Positions 1 to 8,975 are shown, counted from the stretch's first letter. The stretch: 64,000 bases of DNA from Paraflavitalea devenefica (GCF_011759375.1 NZ_JAARML010000011.1:47458-111457), one strand, 5' to 3'. Numbers and translations are program-made. Notes: generated from the sequence alone by a model not told the origin.

Positions 1-328
1 TAGTGGCTTTGATGAACAGGTAGGTTTCCTTGTCTTCTTCGCGGGTACGGCCCAGGGGAAATAGCTTGGGGGTAACGCCTTTGCCAAAATCCTTTTGTAC
101 CAGGCTGTCCGGGATGAATTGGGTAAATATCTTATACCCGATCTGCAGGGAATCTGTACTCTTTTTGACCAGGGTCGTGTCTGCTATGCGGATGGGCAGG
201 GGCTTTTCGGGGAAAAACTCGATAAACTCTTTTATACTCACTGTTTCATCATCCTGCAGGGAAGTCTTTTTTCCTTTACAGGCCACGATCAACAGGAGAA
301 TGGGTAGCCAGGACAGATATCGTTTCAT
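1..328 (-). CDS. Lipoprotein of unknown function, 3' end cut by window edge
   Basis: An open frame starts at the ATG at 328 and runs off the left edge without a stop, giving 109 residues. The N-terminus is a lipoprotein signal: MKRYLSWLPILLLIVAC followed by KGKK, with the lipobox cysteine at residue 17. The rest is hydrophilic and reads like a folded periplasmic or surface domain (IKEFIEFFPEKPLPIRIADT). I do not recognise a family. It is divergent from the mntR gene, with 135 bp between the two starts. Basis: frame and lipobox are seen; outer- or inner-membrane anchoring is inferred. Confidence 0.7.
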   Translation of the reverse strand, partial: MKRYLSWLPILLLIVACKGKKTSLQDDETVSIKEFIEFFPEKPLPIRIADTTLVKKSTDSLQIGYKIFTQFIPDSLVQKDFGKGVTPKLFPLGRTREEDKETYLFIKAT

Positions 329-413
329 ATACCGGGTTAAATCATTCACGGTTAAAAGTAATACATCCCCCTCACTCACTGAAAAGATTGTGTTTTAAGT
401 TTCACGAATTAAT

Positions 414-429
414 TTTAGATTTGTCTAAA
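414..429 (+). promoter_or_regulatory. MntR-type operator (inverted repeat)
   Basis: TTTAGATTTGTCTAAA is a perfect inverted repeat with 6-bp arms (TTTAGA/TCTAAA) around TTTG. It lies 35 bp upstream of the DtxR/MntR-like gene. DtxR-family manganese regulators are known to bind palindromes of this TTTAG-N-CTAAA type, so autoregulation of the mntR-mntH pair is likely. The site is seen; its function is inferred from position and family. Confidence 0.7.
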
Positions 430-463
430 TTTTAATTTAGGCGCTGCACAGAACAATGCATAA

Positions 464-1138
464 ATGATGACAACCGTTAAATATTCCAGTAGTACGGAAA
501 ACTACCTCAAAGCCATCTTCCACCTGCAAAAGAGTGATGGTATTGTAACCACCAATGATGTGGCCAATGAGTTACAAACCCGGCCCGCTTCGGTGACCGA
601 TATGCTCAAAAAGCTCAAGGCGCAGAAGCTGCTCTTATATGAAAAATACAAGGGTTTCAAGCTCAGCAATGAAGGGCGCAAGGTAGCCCTGCAGATCATC
701 CGCAAGCACCGGCTGTGGGAGTACTTCCTGGTGGAGAAACTGCATTTCGGATGGGATGAGGTACATGAAATTGCGGAAGAACTGGAACACATCAGCAGTA
801 AGAAACTAATAGACCGGCTCGATGAATACCTGGGCTTCCCCAAATCAGATCCGCATGGCGATCCCATTCCCGACAGCAATGGCAAGTTCACCCTGCCCAA
901 ACAGGTAGACCTGCTGAACCTGCCGCTGAATAAAGTAGCGGAGGTAAGCAGCATTGGCGATCAAAGTCCTGAAATGCTGGAACTGCTGGGACATAAAGGC
1001 ATAGCGCTCGGAACAAAGCTCGAAGTAAAAAAGAAGTTCGCTTTTGATAACTCACTGGAATTAAAATGTAAGAACCAGGCCGGCGTTACCGTAAGCGAGC
1101 ATGTGGCCAAAAATGTGTTTGTAAAGTATGATGAATAG
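464..1138 (+). CDS. mntR: DtxR/MntR family metal-dependent repressor
   Basis: A 224-residue protein with the full DtxR layout. Residues about 8-70 are the winged helix-turn-helix (ENYLKAIFHLQ, TNDVANEL, RPASVTDMLKKL). Residues about 70-140 are the metal-binding dimerisation helices (HRLWEYFLVEKLHFGWDEVHEIAEELEH, with conserved His and Glu; DPHGDPIP). The C-terminal third is an SH3-like FeoA domain. Family members bind Mn(II) or Fe(II) and then repress uptake genes. A TTTAGA/TCTAAA palindrome sits just upstream, and the next gene is an NRAMP transporter overlapping by 11 bp, so the two are translationally coupled. This makes manganese the likely signal. The start at 464 is followed by a second ATG at 467; either could be used. 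Confidence 0.9.
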   Translation: MMTTVKYSSSTENYLKAIFHLQKSDGIVTTNDVANELQTRPASVTDMLKKLKAQKLLLYEKYKGFKLSNEGRKVALQIIRKHRLWEYFLVEKLHFGWDEVHEIAEELEHISSKKLIDRLDEYLGFPKSDPHGDPIPDSNGKFTLPKQVDLLNLPLNKVAEVSSIGDQSPEMLELLGHKGIALGTKLEVKKKFAFDNSLELKCKNQAGVTVSEHVAKNVFVKYDE

Positions 1139-3008
1139 ATTAAAACATGAACAGTCGCTCAGCGAGGTACATGAATCAATAGATGTCAATAACAAGGCGA
1201 TCGGCTGGAAGCGCGTGCTGGCTTTTTTCGGACCCGCTTATCTCGTCAGCGTAGGGTATATGGACCCCGGCAACTGGGCTACCGACCTGGCCGGCGGCAG
1301 TAAGTTTGGCTACACCCTCATCTGGGTATTGCTCATGAGCAATATCATGGCGCTGCTGCTGCAAAGCCTCTCCGCGCGTCTGGGCATTGTGCGGGGCCGC
1401 GATCTGGCGCAGGCCAACCGGGAAACCTATCCCAAAACCATCAATTTCTTTTTATACATCCTGGCCGAAGTGGCCATTGCGGCTACCGACCTGGCCGAAG
1501 TGCTGGGTATGGCCATCGGCATCCACCTGCTCACCGGCATGCCTATCTTATGGGGCGTGGCCATTACGGTGCTGGATACCTTTCTGTTGCTGTACCTGCA
1601 GCGGCTGGGCATGCGCAAAATGGAAGTATTCATCATCGGCCTCGTAGCCGTGGTAGGTTTTTCCTTCCTGGTAGAGATCCTGCTGGCAAAACCGGCACTG
1701 TCGGATATGGCCTCCGGCCTGGTACCCCGGTTACCCAATGATGAAGCATTGTACATCGCCATTGGTATCATTGGCGCTACCGTAATGCCGCATAACCTCT
1801 ACCTGCATTCGGCCCTGGTGCAAACGCGTAAGATCAACCGCACCAGGCAGGGCATCAAACAGGCCCTGAAATGGAGCTTTGTCGACTCTGCCATCGCCCT
1901 CAATGTGGCTTTCCTCGTAAACGCCGCCATACTCATACTGGCCGCTACGGCTTTCTTTAAGCAAGGCCTTGTTGTAGATGAGATCAAGGATGCGCACACC
2001 CTGCTGTCCGACGCCTTGGGCACCAAAATAGCCCCCATACTATTTGCCGTTGCCCTCATCGCTGCCGGACAAAGTTCTACCATCACAGGCACCCTCGCGG
2101 GGCAGATCGTCATGGAAGGTTACCTGCGCCTGCGCATCAATCCCTGGATACGGCGTTTGCTCACCAGGCTACTGGCCATTATTCCGGCCCTCATCGTGAT
2201 CTATATTTTCGGCGATAAGGAAGTAGACAGCCTGCTCATCCTGAGCCAGGTCATCCTCAGCATGCAACTGGGCTTTGCGGTGATCCCGCTCATCCATTTT
2301 GTGAGCGATAAAAAAGCCATGGGCGCTTTTGCTATCAAGCCCATTGTACAAATAGCTGCCTGGCTCATAGCCACCGTACTGGTATACCTCAACATCCGCA
2401 TGGTGATCAATGAGGCGGGTAAAGTGTTTAATGAACCAGGGAATCTTTTCTGGAAAGTGATCATTGTGGCAGGCGGACTTTTATTCCTGCTCCTGTTGCT
2501 GTTCACCGTTTTCTATCCTTTGTTCAGCAAGCGGGCGAAGCCGGTATCCATACAAATGCACCCCGATGTGGAGGGCCTGAAGCCGTTGGTAGTGCCCACC
2601 TATAAAAAGATTGCCGTAGCGCTGGAATTTGGCGAGCGTGATTCAGCCCTGCTGGCGCATGCCATCGGGCAGGGGAAAGCGGATACGGAGTACGTGCTCA
2701 TCCATATTGTGGAAAGTCCTACTGCGCGGTTGCTGGGGCAGGAGAGTGACGACTTTGAGACGCGGGCCGATGAAGAGCGCCTGCAGTTCTACATCCGCCA
2801 GTTGTCCGAACGGGGATTCACCACCACGGGGCACTTGGGTTTCCGCGACCGGGCCAAAGAGATTGTGCGACTGGTAAAAGAGAACGGGGCCGATATGCTG
2901 GTCATTGGCGCCCACCGCCACAGCGGCGTGAAAGACTGGCTCTATGGCGAAACGATCAACTCGGTAAGGCATGAGCTGACAATACCAGTACTCGTAGTAA
3001 ATCTTTGA
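1128..3008 (+). CDS. mntH: NRAMP divalent metal transporter fused to universal stress domain
   Basis: A 626-residue fusion. Residues about 20-480 are an NRAMP transporter: the TM1 metal-site motif DPGN (GYMDPGNWATDLAGG) and the TM6 motif MPHN (VMPHNLYLHSALV) are both intact, pointing to proton-coupled Mn(II)/Fe(II) uptake across the inner membrane. Residues about 490-626 form a cytosolic UspA-like domain (KKIAVALEFGERDSALLAHA at its start; GAHRHSGVKDWLYGETINSV near the end resembles the G-x2-G-x9-G-S/T nucleotide loop). Bacterial MntH proteins are usually near 420 residues, so the tail is an added module, and it may sense nucleotide or stress. It starts inside the 3' end of mntR and is presumably under the same MntR operator. 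Confidence 0.9.
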   Translation: MMNRLKHEQSLSEVHESIDVNNKAIGWKRVLAFFGPAYLVSVGYMDPGNWATDLAGGSKFGYTLIWVLLMSNIMALLLQSLSARLGIVRGRDLAQANRETYPKTINFFLYILAEVAIAATDLAEVLGMAIGIHLLTGMPILWGVAITVLDTFLLLYLQRLGMRKMEVFIIGLVAVVGFSFLVEILLAKPALSDMASGLVPRLPNDEALYIAIGIIGATVMPHNLYLHSALVQTRKINRTRQGIKQALKWSFVDSAIALNVAFLVNAAILILAATAFFKQGLVVDEIKDAHTLLSDALGTKIAPILFAVALIAAGQSSTITGTLAGQIVMEGYLRLRINPWIRRLLTRLLAIIPALIVIYIFGDKEVDSLLILSQVILSMQLGFAVIPLIHFVSDKKAMGAFAIKPIVQIAAWLIATVLVYLNIRMVINEAGKVFNEPGNLFWKVIIVAGGLLFLLLLLFTVFYPLFSKRAKPVSIQMHPDVEGLKPLVVPTYKKIAVALEFGERDSALLAHAIGQGKADTEYVLIHIVESPTARLLGQESDDFETRADEERLQFYIRQLSERGFTTTGHLGFRDRAKEIVRLVKENGADMLVIGAHRHSGVKDWLYGETINSVRHELTIPVLVVNL

Positions 3009-3009
3009 T

Positions 3010-3168
3010 TTTGCGTTTCGGGTTTTGCGTTTCGGGTTCTTTAGGTGTAGCAACGTAACAAGTTGCGATTTGGTGGTTTGTAGAACTGTCATTACAAAAA
3101 CAGCAGGCTGAAAATAGGCAGGTAAGCTCAAGTCGCGGCAGCAACCCGAAACTCAGAACTCGAAACCC
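3010..3168. repeat. Dispersed inverted-repeat element, copy 1
   Basis: The left arm has GTTTCGGGTT repeated and ends in TTCTTTAGGTGTAGCAA. The right arm begins GCGGCAGCAACCCGAAAC and runs on with CTCGAAAC. The arms are inverted relatives around a unique centre of about 80 bp. Similar elements lie at 8343, 35428, 40166, 42805 and 49413. Here the right arm is inside the 3' end of the PepSY gene and encodes its last residues. Confidence 0.75.
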
Positions 3169-4276
3169 TGGACTTCTTCTTCTTCCGGCCCAACCAGATC
3201 ATAACACCGGTTACAGGAAGAGAAGCCGCAATCAAACTGGCAAAGAAGGCCAGGAATTTACCCGGCAGTCCCCATACGGCGCCGGTATGAATATCATAAT
3301 TCATGCGGTAGATCTTATCGGCTGTACGGGCCTCCTCTATTCGTCCCCACACATGCTTCACCGGTATTTCTTTCAGGGTGTATTGGTCATAGAAGCGGTA
3401 ATCCGTTTGCCAGTACGTGTCTTTATCTGCATTCAGGGCAGCTTCAATAGCGCCGGAGTCTGAGGTGGGGAAGTGCATTTCAATCACCTCGGCATGGGTG
3501 GCTTCCTTACGCAATTGCTCCCAGATCACATCTACCGGTTGGGTATAGAGCGGTTGGGCATTTTTATCCGACAGCGGCTCTTCATACACGATCGATTTCT
3601 CCCCGCCCACGCTCCAATAGGCTGCTTTGGCAAACCATTGGAATCCCCATACCAGTCCGGTCAGTGCAATAAAGATCACTACCCAGGTCATATAAAAACC
3701 AAACACATTGTGCAGGTCATAATTCACCCGGCGCCAGCGCGCATTCCATTTTACGCTGAAGCGTTGTTTGCGGGCCGCCTTGTTCTTAGGCCACCAGAGG
3801 ATGAGGCCGGAGATCATCATCACCACAAATATCAGTGTGGCGGTAGCGATGATGGGCTGACCAATAGCCGGCGGAAGCCATAAATAAAAGTGTCCGTCCA
3901 GCACCCAGGGGAAAAAGCCGGATTCCATATCCTTTGCCTTCAGCACCTGTCCGCTATAGGGATTGATGTATACAATATCATAGTAGTTCTCCGGCTCAAA
4001 TTGATAAAAAGATACCTGCACGGCATCGGTTTTACTACCATAAGCTACACTGTGTATCTTTTTGCCGGGTAGTTCCGCTTCTGCAATAGCCCTTAGCCGG
4101 GAGGGCTGGATAGTGGGTTTGTTTTCCGCTTGTACAAACCGGTAGGGTTGCGTCATCTCCTGTATCTCGGCCTGGAACGCATACAGGCAGCCGGTAACGG
4201 CTATAATAAACACAATGGCCCCCGAGGTAAGCCCCAGCCAGAGATGCACTTTACCAATGATCTTTTTGAAAGACAT
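3128..4276 (-). CDS. PepSY-associated transmembrane protein (PiuB/iron-regulated type)
   Basis: A 382-residue inner-membrane protein with the PepSY_TM layout. TM1 is near residues 12-33 (HLWLGLTSGAIVFIIAVTGC), a periplasmic PepSY region covers about 40-130, two further TM segments follow near 145-160 (IIATATLIFVVMMISGLIL) and 195-215 (MTWVVIFIALTGLVWGFQWF), and the last TM is near 345-365. Relatives are found with siderophore receptors and may act as membrane reductases or iron-uptake helpers. No receptor is adjacent here. The last residues (RVSSSEFRVAAAT) are encoded by one arm of a dispersed repeat, so the native C-terminus was probably different. Convergent with mntH. Confidence 0.85.
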   Translation of the reverse strand: MSFKKIIGKVHLWLGLTSGAIVFIIAVTGCLYAFQAEIQEMTQPYRFVQAENKPTIQPSRLRAIAEAELPGKKIHSVAYGSKTDAVQVSFYQFEPENYYDIVYINPYSGQVLKAKDMESGFFPWVLDGHFYLWLPPAIGQPIIATATLIFVVMMISGLILWWPKNKAARKQRFSVKWNARWRRVNYDLHNVFGFYMTWVVIFIALTGLVWGFQWFAKAAYWSVGGEKSIVYEEPLSDKNAQPLYTQPVDVIWEQLRKEATHAEVIEMHFPTSDSGAIEAALNADKDTYWQTDYRFYDQYTLKEIPVKHVWGRIEEARTADKIYRMNYDIHTGAVWGLPGKFLAFFASLIAASLPVTGVMIWLGRKKKKSRVSSSEFRVAAAT

Positions 4277-4352
4277 GGCTGCAAGATAGGAAGGGCCATT
4301 TGCTAAATTGGGAAAACTGTTTACGGAAAGCGGAAAGAAGCCGGAATACTAT

Positions 4353-4384
4353 AAAAAAAGCGCCTCCTGTATCCAGGAAGCGCC
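4353..4384 (-). terminator. Rho-independent terminator of nrdBA
   Basis: On the - strand a hairpin with arms GCGCTTCCTG and CAGGAGGCGC (one mismatch) is followed by seven T. It lies about 90 bp downstream of the nrdA stop at 4471. Confidence 0.8.
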
Positions 4385-4470
4385 CTTAAAATATCAGCGA
4401 CCGCTAACGGCTGTTTTAATCGAGGCAAAGGCGCTAATAGCTAACGGCTAAAAGCTAACAGCTTCTTCCC

Positions 4471-6861
4471 CTACGCACTACACGTCACACAACCCTCTTC
4501 CATCGTACACGTAGCACCCACAGGGATCACATCGCCATCGGCGCCTTCCACTACCTTCAAGGAATGGTTATCGGTGAGCGGCTCGGTCATCTTGCCGCCT
4601 TGTTTTTCTACCGTAAACTGTACGGCCTGGGAGGCTGCCTTGGTACGCAGGTAATACATACCGGTTTTCAATCCCTTCTTCCAGGCATAAAAGTGCATGG
4701 AGGTGAGCTTGCCGGTAGTGGGCGCATCCACAAACAGGTTCAGCGATTGGCTCTGGCAGATGTAGGCGCCACGGTCGGCGGCCATATCGATCAGCGTACG
4801 TTGCTTGATCTCCCATACCGTTTTATAGATATTCTTGATATGCTCGGGCAGACCATCAATCTTTTGGATAGAACCATTGTGTGAAATGATCCTGTTCTTC
4901 ATCTCATCATTCCACAGGTTCAGCTCTACCAGGTCTTTCAGCAGGTGCTTGTTCACCACTACAAATTCCCCGCTCAGTACGCGGCGTACATAAATATTGG
5001 AAGTATAGGGTTCAAAGCACTCATTATTGCCCAGGATCTGGGAGGTAGAGGCGGTAGGCATCGGCGCCACCAGCAGGGAGTTGCGGATACCATGCTTTAT
5101 CACTTCTGCTTTCAGGCTGTACCAGTCCCAGCGCAGGGTAGGTTCTGTGCCCCAGGCGTCGAACTGGAAAATGCCTTTGGAGGCAGGGGAGCCGGCAAAC
5201 GTTTCATAAGGGCCTTCTACTTTCGACAGGTCTTTGCTGGCGGTCATCGCTGCAAAATAGATCGTCTCGAAGATCTCCTTATTCAGTTGCTTCGCCTCTT
5301 CGCTTTCAAAAGGCAGGCGCATCAGGATGAAGGCATCGGCCAGACCCTGTACACCCAACCCGATGGGACGATGGCGCAGGTTGGAAGTGCGCGCTTCTTC
5401 TACCGGGTAATAATTATTGTCAATGATCTTGTTCAGGTTCTTGGTCACTTCATACGTTACCTCGTACAACTTCTCGTGGTCAAACTGGCCATTGTTCACA
5501 AAGCGGGGCAATGCCAGGGAGGCGAGGTTACATACCGCTACTTCATTTTCAGAAGTGAACTCCAGGATCTCTGTACACAGGTTGCTGCTCTTGATCGTGC
5601 CCAGGTTCTGCTGGTTCGATTTGCGGTTGGCGCTATCCTTGTACAGCAGGTAGGGGGTGCCGGTCTCGATCTGTGCGTCGAGGATGGCAAACCACAGGTC
5701 CTGCGCTTTCACCGTTCTGCGGGCGCGGCCTTCCTGCTCATATTGGTGATACAGTTTTTCAAATTCTTCTCCCCAGCATTCATGCAAGCCCGGTGCTTCA
5801 TGCGGACAGAACAGGCTCCACTGGCCATCGCTTTCCACGCGCTGCATAAACAGGTCGGGGATCCAGAGGGCATAAAACAGGTCCCTGGCGCGCATCTCTT
5901 CTTTACCGTGGTTCTTGCGCAGGTCGAGGAACTCAAACACATCGGCATGCCAGGGTTCCAGGTAAATGGCGAAAGCGCCTTTGCGTTTGCCGCCGCCCTG
6001 GTCTACATAGCGGGCCGTATCGTTAAATACGCGCAGCATGGGGATGATGCCATTGCTGGTACCATTGGTGCCGCCGATATAGCTGCCGGTAGCGCGGATG
6101 CCGTGGATAGAAAGACCGATACCGCCGGCGCTCTGTGATATCTTGGCCGTTTGTTTCAGCGTATCATAAATGCCGTCAATGCTGTCTTCCTTCATCGTGA
6201 GCAGGAAGCAACTGCTCATCTGTGGTTTGGGCGTACCGGCGTTGAACAGGGTAGGCGTGGCATGGGTAAACCAGCGCTCCGTCATCAGGTTATACGTCTT
6301 GATGGCGCTGTCAATATCTTCCTTGTGAATACCGATGGCCACCCGCATGTACATGTGCTGGGGACGCTCTACCACTTTACCATCTACTTTCAGCAGGTAC
6401 GATTTCTCCAGTGTTTTAAAACCGAAATAATCAAAGCTGTAATCGCGGTCGTAAATAATCGTGCTGTCCAGCAGCTCGGCATGTTGCTCAATGATTGCCC
6501 ATACATCATCGGCAATCAGCGGAGCGAGCTTGCCGGCCTTGCTGTCTTTGCATTCATACAGCAGTTTCATCGTGCCGCTGAAGCTCTTCGTGGTATTTTT
6601 ATGCAGGTTGCTCACGGCTATGCGGCTGGCCAGCAGGGCATAGTCGGGGTGTTTTACGGTCAGGGAGGCCGCTGTTTCCGCAGCCAGGTTGTCCAGCTCG
6701 GTCGTGGTCACCCCATCATACAATCCTTCAATTACTTTCTTGGCTACATCAATGGAGTTTACAAACCGCCTGTCGAGCCCATAGCATAGTTTTTCTATGC
6801 GGGCAGTGATCTTGTCAAACTTGACAGATTCTTTTTTGCCGTTTCTTTTTATTACAAACAT
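4471..6861 (-). CDS. nrdA: Ribonucleoside-diphosphate reductase class I, alpha subunit
   Basis: A 796-residue catalytic subunit that reduces ribonucleoside diphosphates to deoxyribonucleotides in the cytosol. Residues about 1-90 are an ATP-cone (MFVIKRNGKKESVKFDKI), so allosteric activity control is expected. The active-site cysteines are visible in MSSCFLL, in the thiyl-radical loop motif NECFEPYTSN, and in EVAVCNLASLALPRF. The C-terminal tail CTMEEGCVTCSA carries the mobile Cys pair (CVTC) that is re-reduced by thioredoxin or glutaredoxin. Length and motif order are normal. It follows nrdB by 38 bp on the same strand, so the pair forms an operon. A cobalamin riboswitch lies upstream of nrdB. 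Confidence 0.97.
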   Translation of the reverse strand: MFVIKRNGKKESVKFDKITARIEKLCYGLDRRFVNSIDVAKKVIEGLYDGVTTTELDNLAAETAASLTVKHPDYALLASRIAVSNLHKNTTKSFSGTMKLLYECKDSKAGKLAPLIADDVWAIIEQHAELLDSTIIYDRDYSFDYFGFKTLEKSYLLKVDGKVVERPQHMYMRVAIGIHKEDIDSAIKTYNLMTERWFTHATPTLFNAGTPKPQMSSCFLLTMKEDSIDGIYDTLKQTAKISQSAGGIGLSIHGIRATGSYIGGTNGTSNGIIPMLRVFNDTARYVDQGGGKRKGAFAIYLEPWHADVFEFLDLRKNHGKEEMRARDLFYALWIPDLFMQRVESDGQWSLFCPHEAPGLHECWGEEFEKLYHQYEQEGRARRTVKAQDLWFAILDAQIETGTPYLLYKDSANRKSNQQNLGTIKSSNLCTEILEFTSENEVAVCNLASLALPRFVNNGQFDHEKLYEVTYEVTKNLNKIIDNNYYPVEEARTSNLRHRPIGLGVQGLADAFILMRLPFESEEAKQLNKEIFETIYFAAMTASKDLSKVEGPYETFAGSPASKGIFQFDAWGTEPTLRWDWYSLKAEVIKHGIRNSLLVAPMPTASTSQILGNNECFEPYTSNIYVRRVLSGEFVVVNKHLLKDLVELNLWNDEMKNRIISHNGSIQKIDGLPEHIKNIYKTVWEIKQRTLIDMAADRGAYICQSQSLNLFVDAPTTGKLTSMHFYAWKKGLKTGMYYLRTKAASQAVQFTVEKQGGKMTEPLTDNHSLKVVEGADGDVIPVGATCTMEEGCVTCSA

Positions 6862-6899
6862 GGGTCAGTAAGTATTTATGATAAGTGATGAATATTCTA

Positions 6900-7883
6900 T
6901 TAAAAATCTTCTTCGAGAGAGAAATTCTGCGCTTCCTTGTTACCCGCAATCACCCCACTCTTCTGGTAATCCCCCACGCGCTTCTCAAAGAAGTTGGTCT
7001 TTCCTTCGAGGGAGATCATCTCCATGAAATCGAAGGGGTTGGTGCTGTTAAACATCTTGGGATAGCCCAGTTCACTCAGCCAGCGGTCGGCCACAAACTC
7101 AATATACTGCTGCATCAGTTTGGCATTCATACCAATCAGGTCTACCGGCAGGGCTTCGGTGATGAACTCTTTTTCGATCTTCACGGCATCGCCAATAATG
7201 GCATATACTTCTTCTTGTGTCATTTGCTGACGAAGCATGCTGTACAGCAGGCAGGCAAACTCGCAATGCAGGCCTTCATCGCGGCTGATCAGTTCATTGC
7301 TGAACGTAAGGCCGGGCATCAGGCCTCTTTTCTTCAGCCAGAAAATGGAGCAGAAGCTGCCACTGAAGAAAATACCTTCCACGGCGGCAAAGGCTACCAG
7401 TCTTTCTGCGAAAGAACCGTTCTCGATCCAGCGCAGGGCCCATTCTGCTTTCTTCTTCACCGCGGGTACGGTGTCGATGGCATGGAACAGGCGGTGCTTT
7501 TCCTGCGGATCTTTAATATAAGTGTCTATGAGCAGGGCATACGTTTCGGAATGGATATTCTCCATCATGATCTGGAAGCCGTAGAAGCAGCGTGCTTCGG
7601 GCAATTGTACTTCACTCATGAAGTTCACGGCCAGGTTTTCATTCACAATGCCATCGCTGGCGGCAAAAAAGGCCAGCACGTGTGAAATAAAATGACGTTC
7701 CCCGTCGTTTAAGCTGGCCCAGTCTTTCATGTCGCCGCTGAGGTCAATCTCTTCCGCTGTCCAGAAACTGGCTTCATGCTTCTTGTACATCTCCCACACA
7801 CGGGGGTAGTTAATGGGCAGGATCACAAAGCGGTCTTTGTTTTCCTGCAGTAATATTTCATTTTCGTTGCTCATGGTATTCAA
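6900..7883 (-). CDS. nrdB: Ribonucleoside-diphosphate reductase class I, beta subunit
   Basis: A 327-residue ferritin-like radical subunit. The helix PEARCFYGFQIMMENIHSE carries metal ligands E108 and H111, and Y115 in HSETYALLID is the expected tyrosyl-radical residue, so this looks like a class Ia/Ib Y-radical protein and not a tyrosine-less class Ic. The second ligand set is in the helices around ISRDEGLHCEFACLL. The acidic, aromatic C-terminal tail FSLEEDF is the docking peptide for NrdA. It is first in the nrdBA operon. The leader of about 220-320 nt carries a cobalamin riboswitch and three copies of a YTGCCGA heptamer. Confidence 0.97.
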   Translation of the reverse strand: MNTMSNENEILLQENKDRFVILPINYPRVWEMYKKHEASFWTAEEIDLSGDMKDWASLNDGERHFISHVLAFFAASDGIVNENLAVNFMSEVQLPEARCFYGFQIMMENIHSETYALLIDTYIKDPQEKHRLFHAIDTVPAVKKKAEWALRWIENGSFAERLVAFAAVEGIFFSGSFCSIFWLKKRGLMPGLTFSNELISRDEGLHCEFACLLYSMLRQQMTQEEVYAIIGDAVKIEKEFITEALPVDLIGMNAKLMQQYIEFVADRWLSELGYPKMFNSTNPFDFMEMISLEGKTNFFEKRVGDYQKSGVIAGNKEAQNFSLEEDF

Positions 7884-7916
7884 AGTATTTAATTGATATC
7901 ATCTTTCTCTTCCACA

Positions 7917-7937
7917 TTGCCGACTGCCGATTGCCGG
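7917..7937. repeat. YTGCCGA heptamer repeat, 3 copies
   Basis: TTGCCGA, CTGCCGA and TTGCCGG lie in tandem in the nrdB leader. The same heptamer is expanded to nine copies inside the fecR gene at 30574-30636. Confidence 0.7.
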
Positions 7938-8104
7938 TTATACCGACGACAATTCCCCTCCAACAGAAATATATTCTATGGACGGAACCAGTAATCACCC
8001 GTTACAAAAGGGAACGACACGTACCTGGCCACAGCGCTGCCCGGAGGGGTAAGGGGAACAGCGTGGAGCCCGTATAGCAGTGCAATTACCTTTGATGCGA
8101 AGGT

Positions 8105-8210
8105 GTGGCACTCAATTGTATGGCAGGTGTCTGACTTTATCCGCCGGAGGCGGAATTCACAGTTGCGCAACAGTCCATGATTTTCACATGGTTCCCTTTT
8201 AAATCCGGTC
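8105..8210 (-). promoter_or_regulatory. Cobalamin (B12) riboswitch upstream of nrdBA
   Basis: Read on the - strand, the conserved cobalamin aptamer blocks occur in order: AAAAGGGAA, TGTGAAAATCATGGACTG, then GCGCAACTGTGA, a GC hairpin (CCGCCTCCGGCGG), and the B12 box AGTCAGACACCTGCC. This is the standard order and wording of the class. About 60 nt further on, a hairpin-forming stretch (CCACGCTG pairing with CAGCGCTGTGG) may be the expression platform. The aptamer ends about 220 nt before the nrdB start. Known riboswitches of this kind switch off B12-independent enzymes when B12 is present, so a B12-dependent class II reductase elsewhere in the genome is expected. Confidence 0.88.
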
Positions 8211-8342
8211 TAAATGCTTGTTTATGAGCCCTATAGACCGGATACCGGTACAATTTTTTGTAAAAGAGCGAATACAAACTTAGCCTTCCCGGCGGGGCAG
8301 GCCAAACTAACTTAGTAACAGGGGGTGGATAATTACTGTGGC

Positions 8343-8532
8343 GTGTTTCAGGTTTCGTGTTCCGGGTTCTTCAGGTGTAGCAAGCTGATGAATTTCAGGA
8401 TTGCTGGTTGATGGGTTCGGGATTACTACGTGTAACCATTTGATTAATCTCAAATAGCAGGCTGCTAAGTGATAATAAGGCGCTTTAAAAGCGCGGCAGC
8501 AACCCGAAACTCCAAACGCTAAACCCGAAACC
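8343..8532. repeat. Dispersed inverted-repeat element, copy 2
   Basis: The left arm carries GTTTCAGGTTTCG and GGGTTCTTCAGGTGTAGCAA. The right arm carries GCGGCAGCAACCCGAAAC, then CTCCAAACGC and AACCCGAAACC. Same family as the copy at 3010. It lies between the riboswitch and the mauE-like gene. Confidence 0.8.
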
Positions 8533-8975
8533 GATAGGTGAAAACCCTTAACCCAATGTTAAGAATTGAGATAATGGTCATTTATGGAAATTTTACTCCC
8601 GATATCTAAAACAAGGTAGTGGAAAAATACACGAAATTTATAGTGAGGCCCCACTGGGAAACCAAGAGGCCCATATGATCATGAGAAAATCTATGCAGTT
8701 TCAATAACCCGGGCCGTCTCTTCCTGAACAAACGGGAATGCTACGATAGCTTATGTATAGTTCGCCGGTCCGGGTTATCTGAAATTGCTCACTGGCCCAC
8801 TTTTTAACCCTTATATACAACTGCTACAAAGGCTACACTGATTAGTTACTAACCGTACCCGTGAACACCCGACTTTGCTTATAAGTATGGTATTGATGTA
8901 TTGCATGTTGAACAGGCGAACTGTCTGTGCTGTATCCATGTAAAACGCCCTAACATTAAGAAATCGAACCTATCA
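8533..8975. other. Intergenic, no gene recognised
   Basis: About 440 bp upstream of the MauE-like gene. I see no supported coding frame, RNA motif or strong hairpin here. The promoter for the downstream + strand genes presumably lies in its right part, but no box could be assigned with confidence. Confidence 0.4.

Noticed and set aside
4945..6138. A 397-codon open frame on the + strand opposite nrdA
   Set aside because: It lies fully inside the reverse complement of a clear, motif-rich nrdA gene. Its composition is that of an antisense shadow, and it matches no family.
7976..8170. A short - strand frame upstream of nrdB
   Set aside because: It covers the cobalamin riboswitch; the conserved RNA blocks explain the sequence better.
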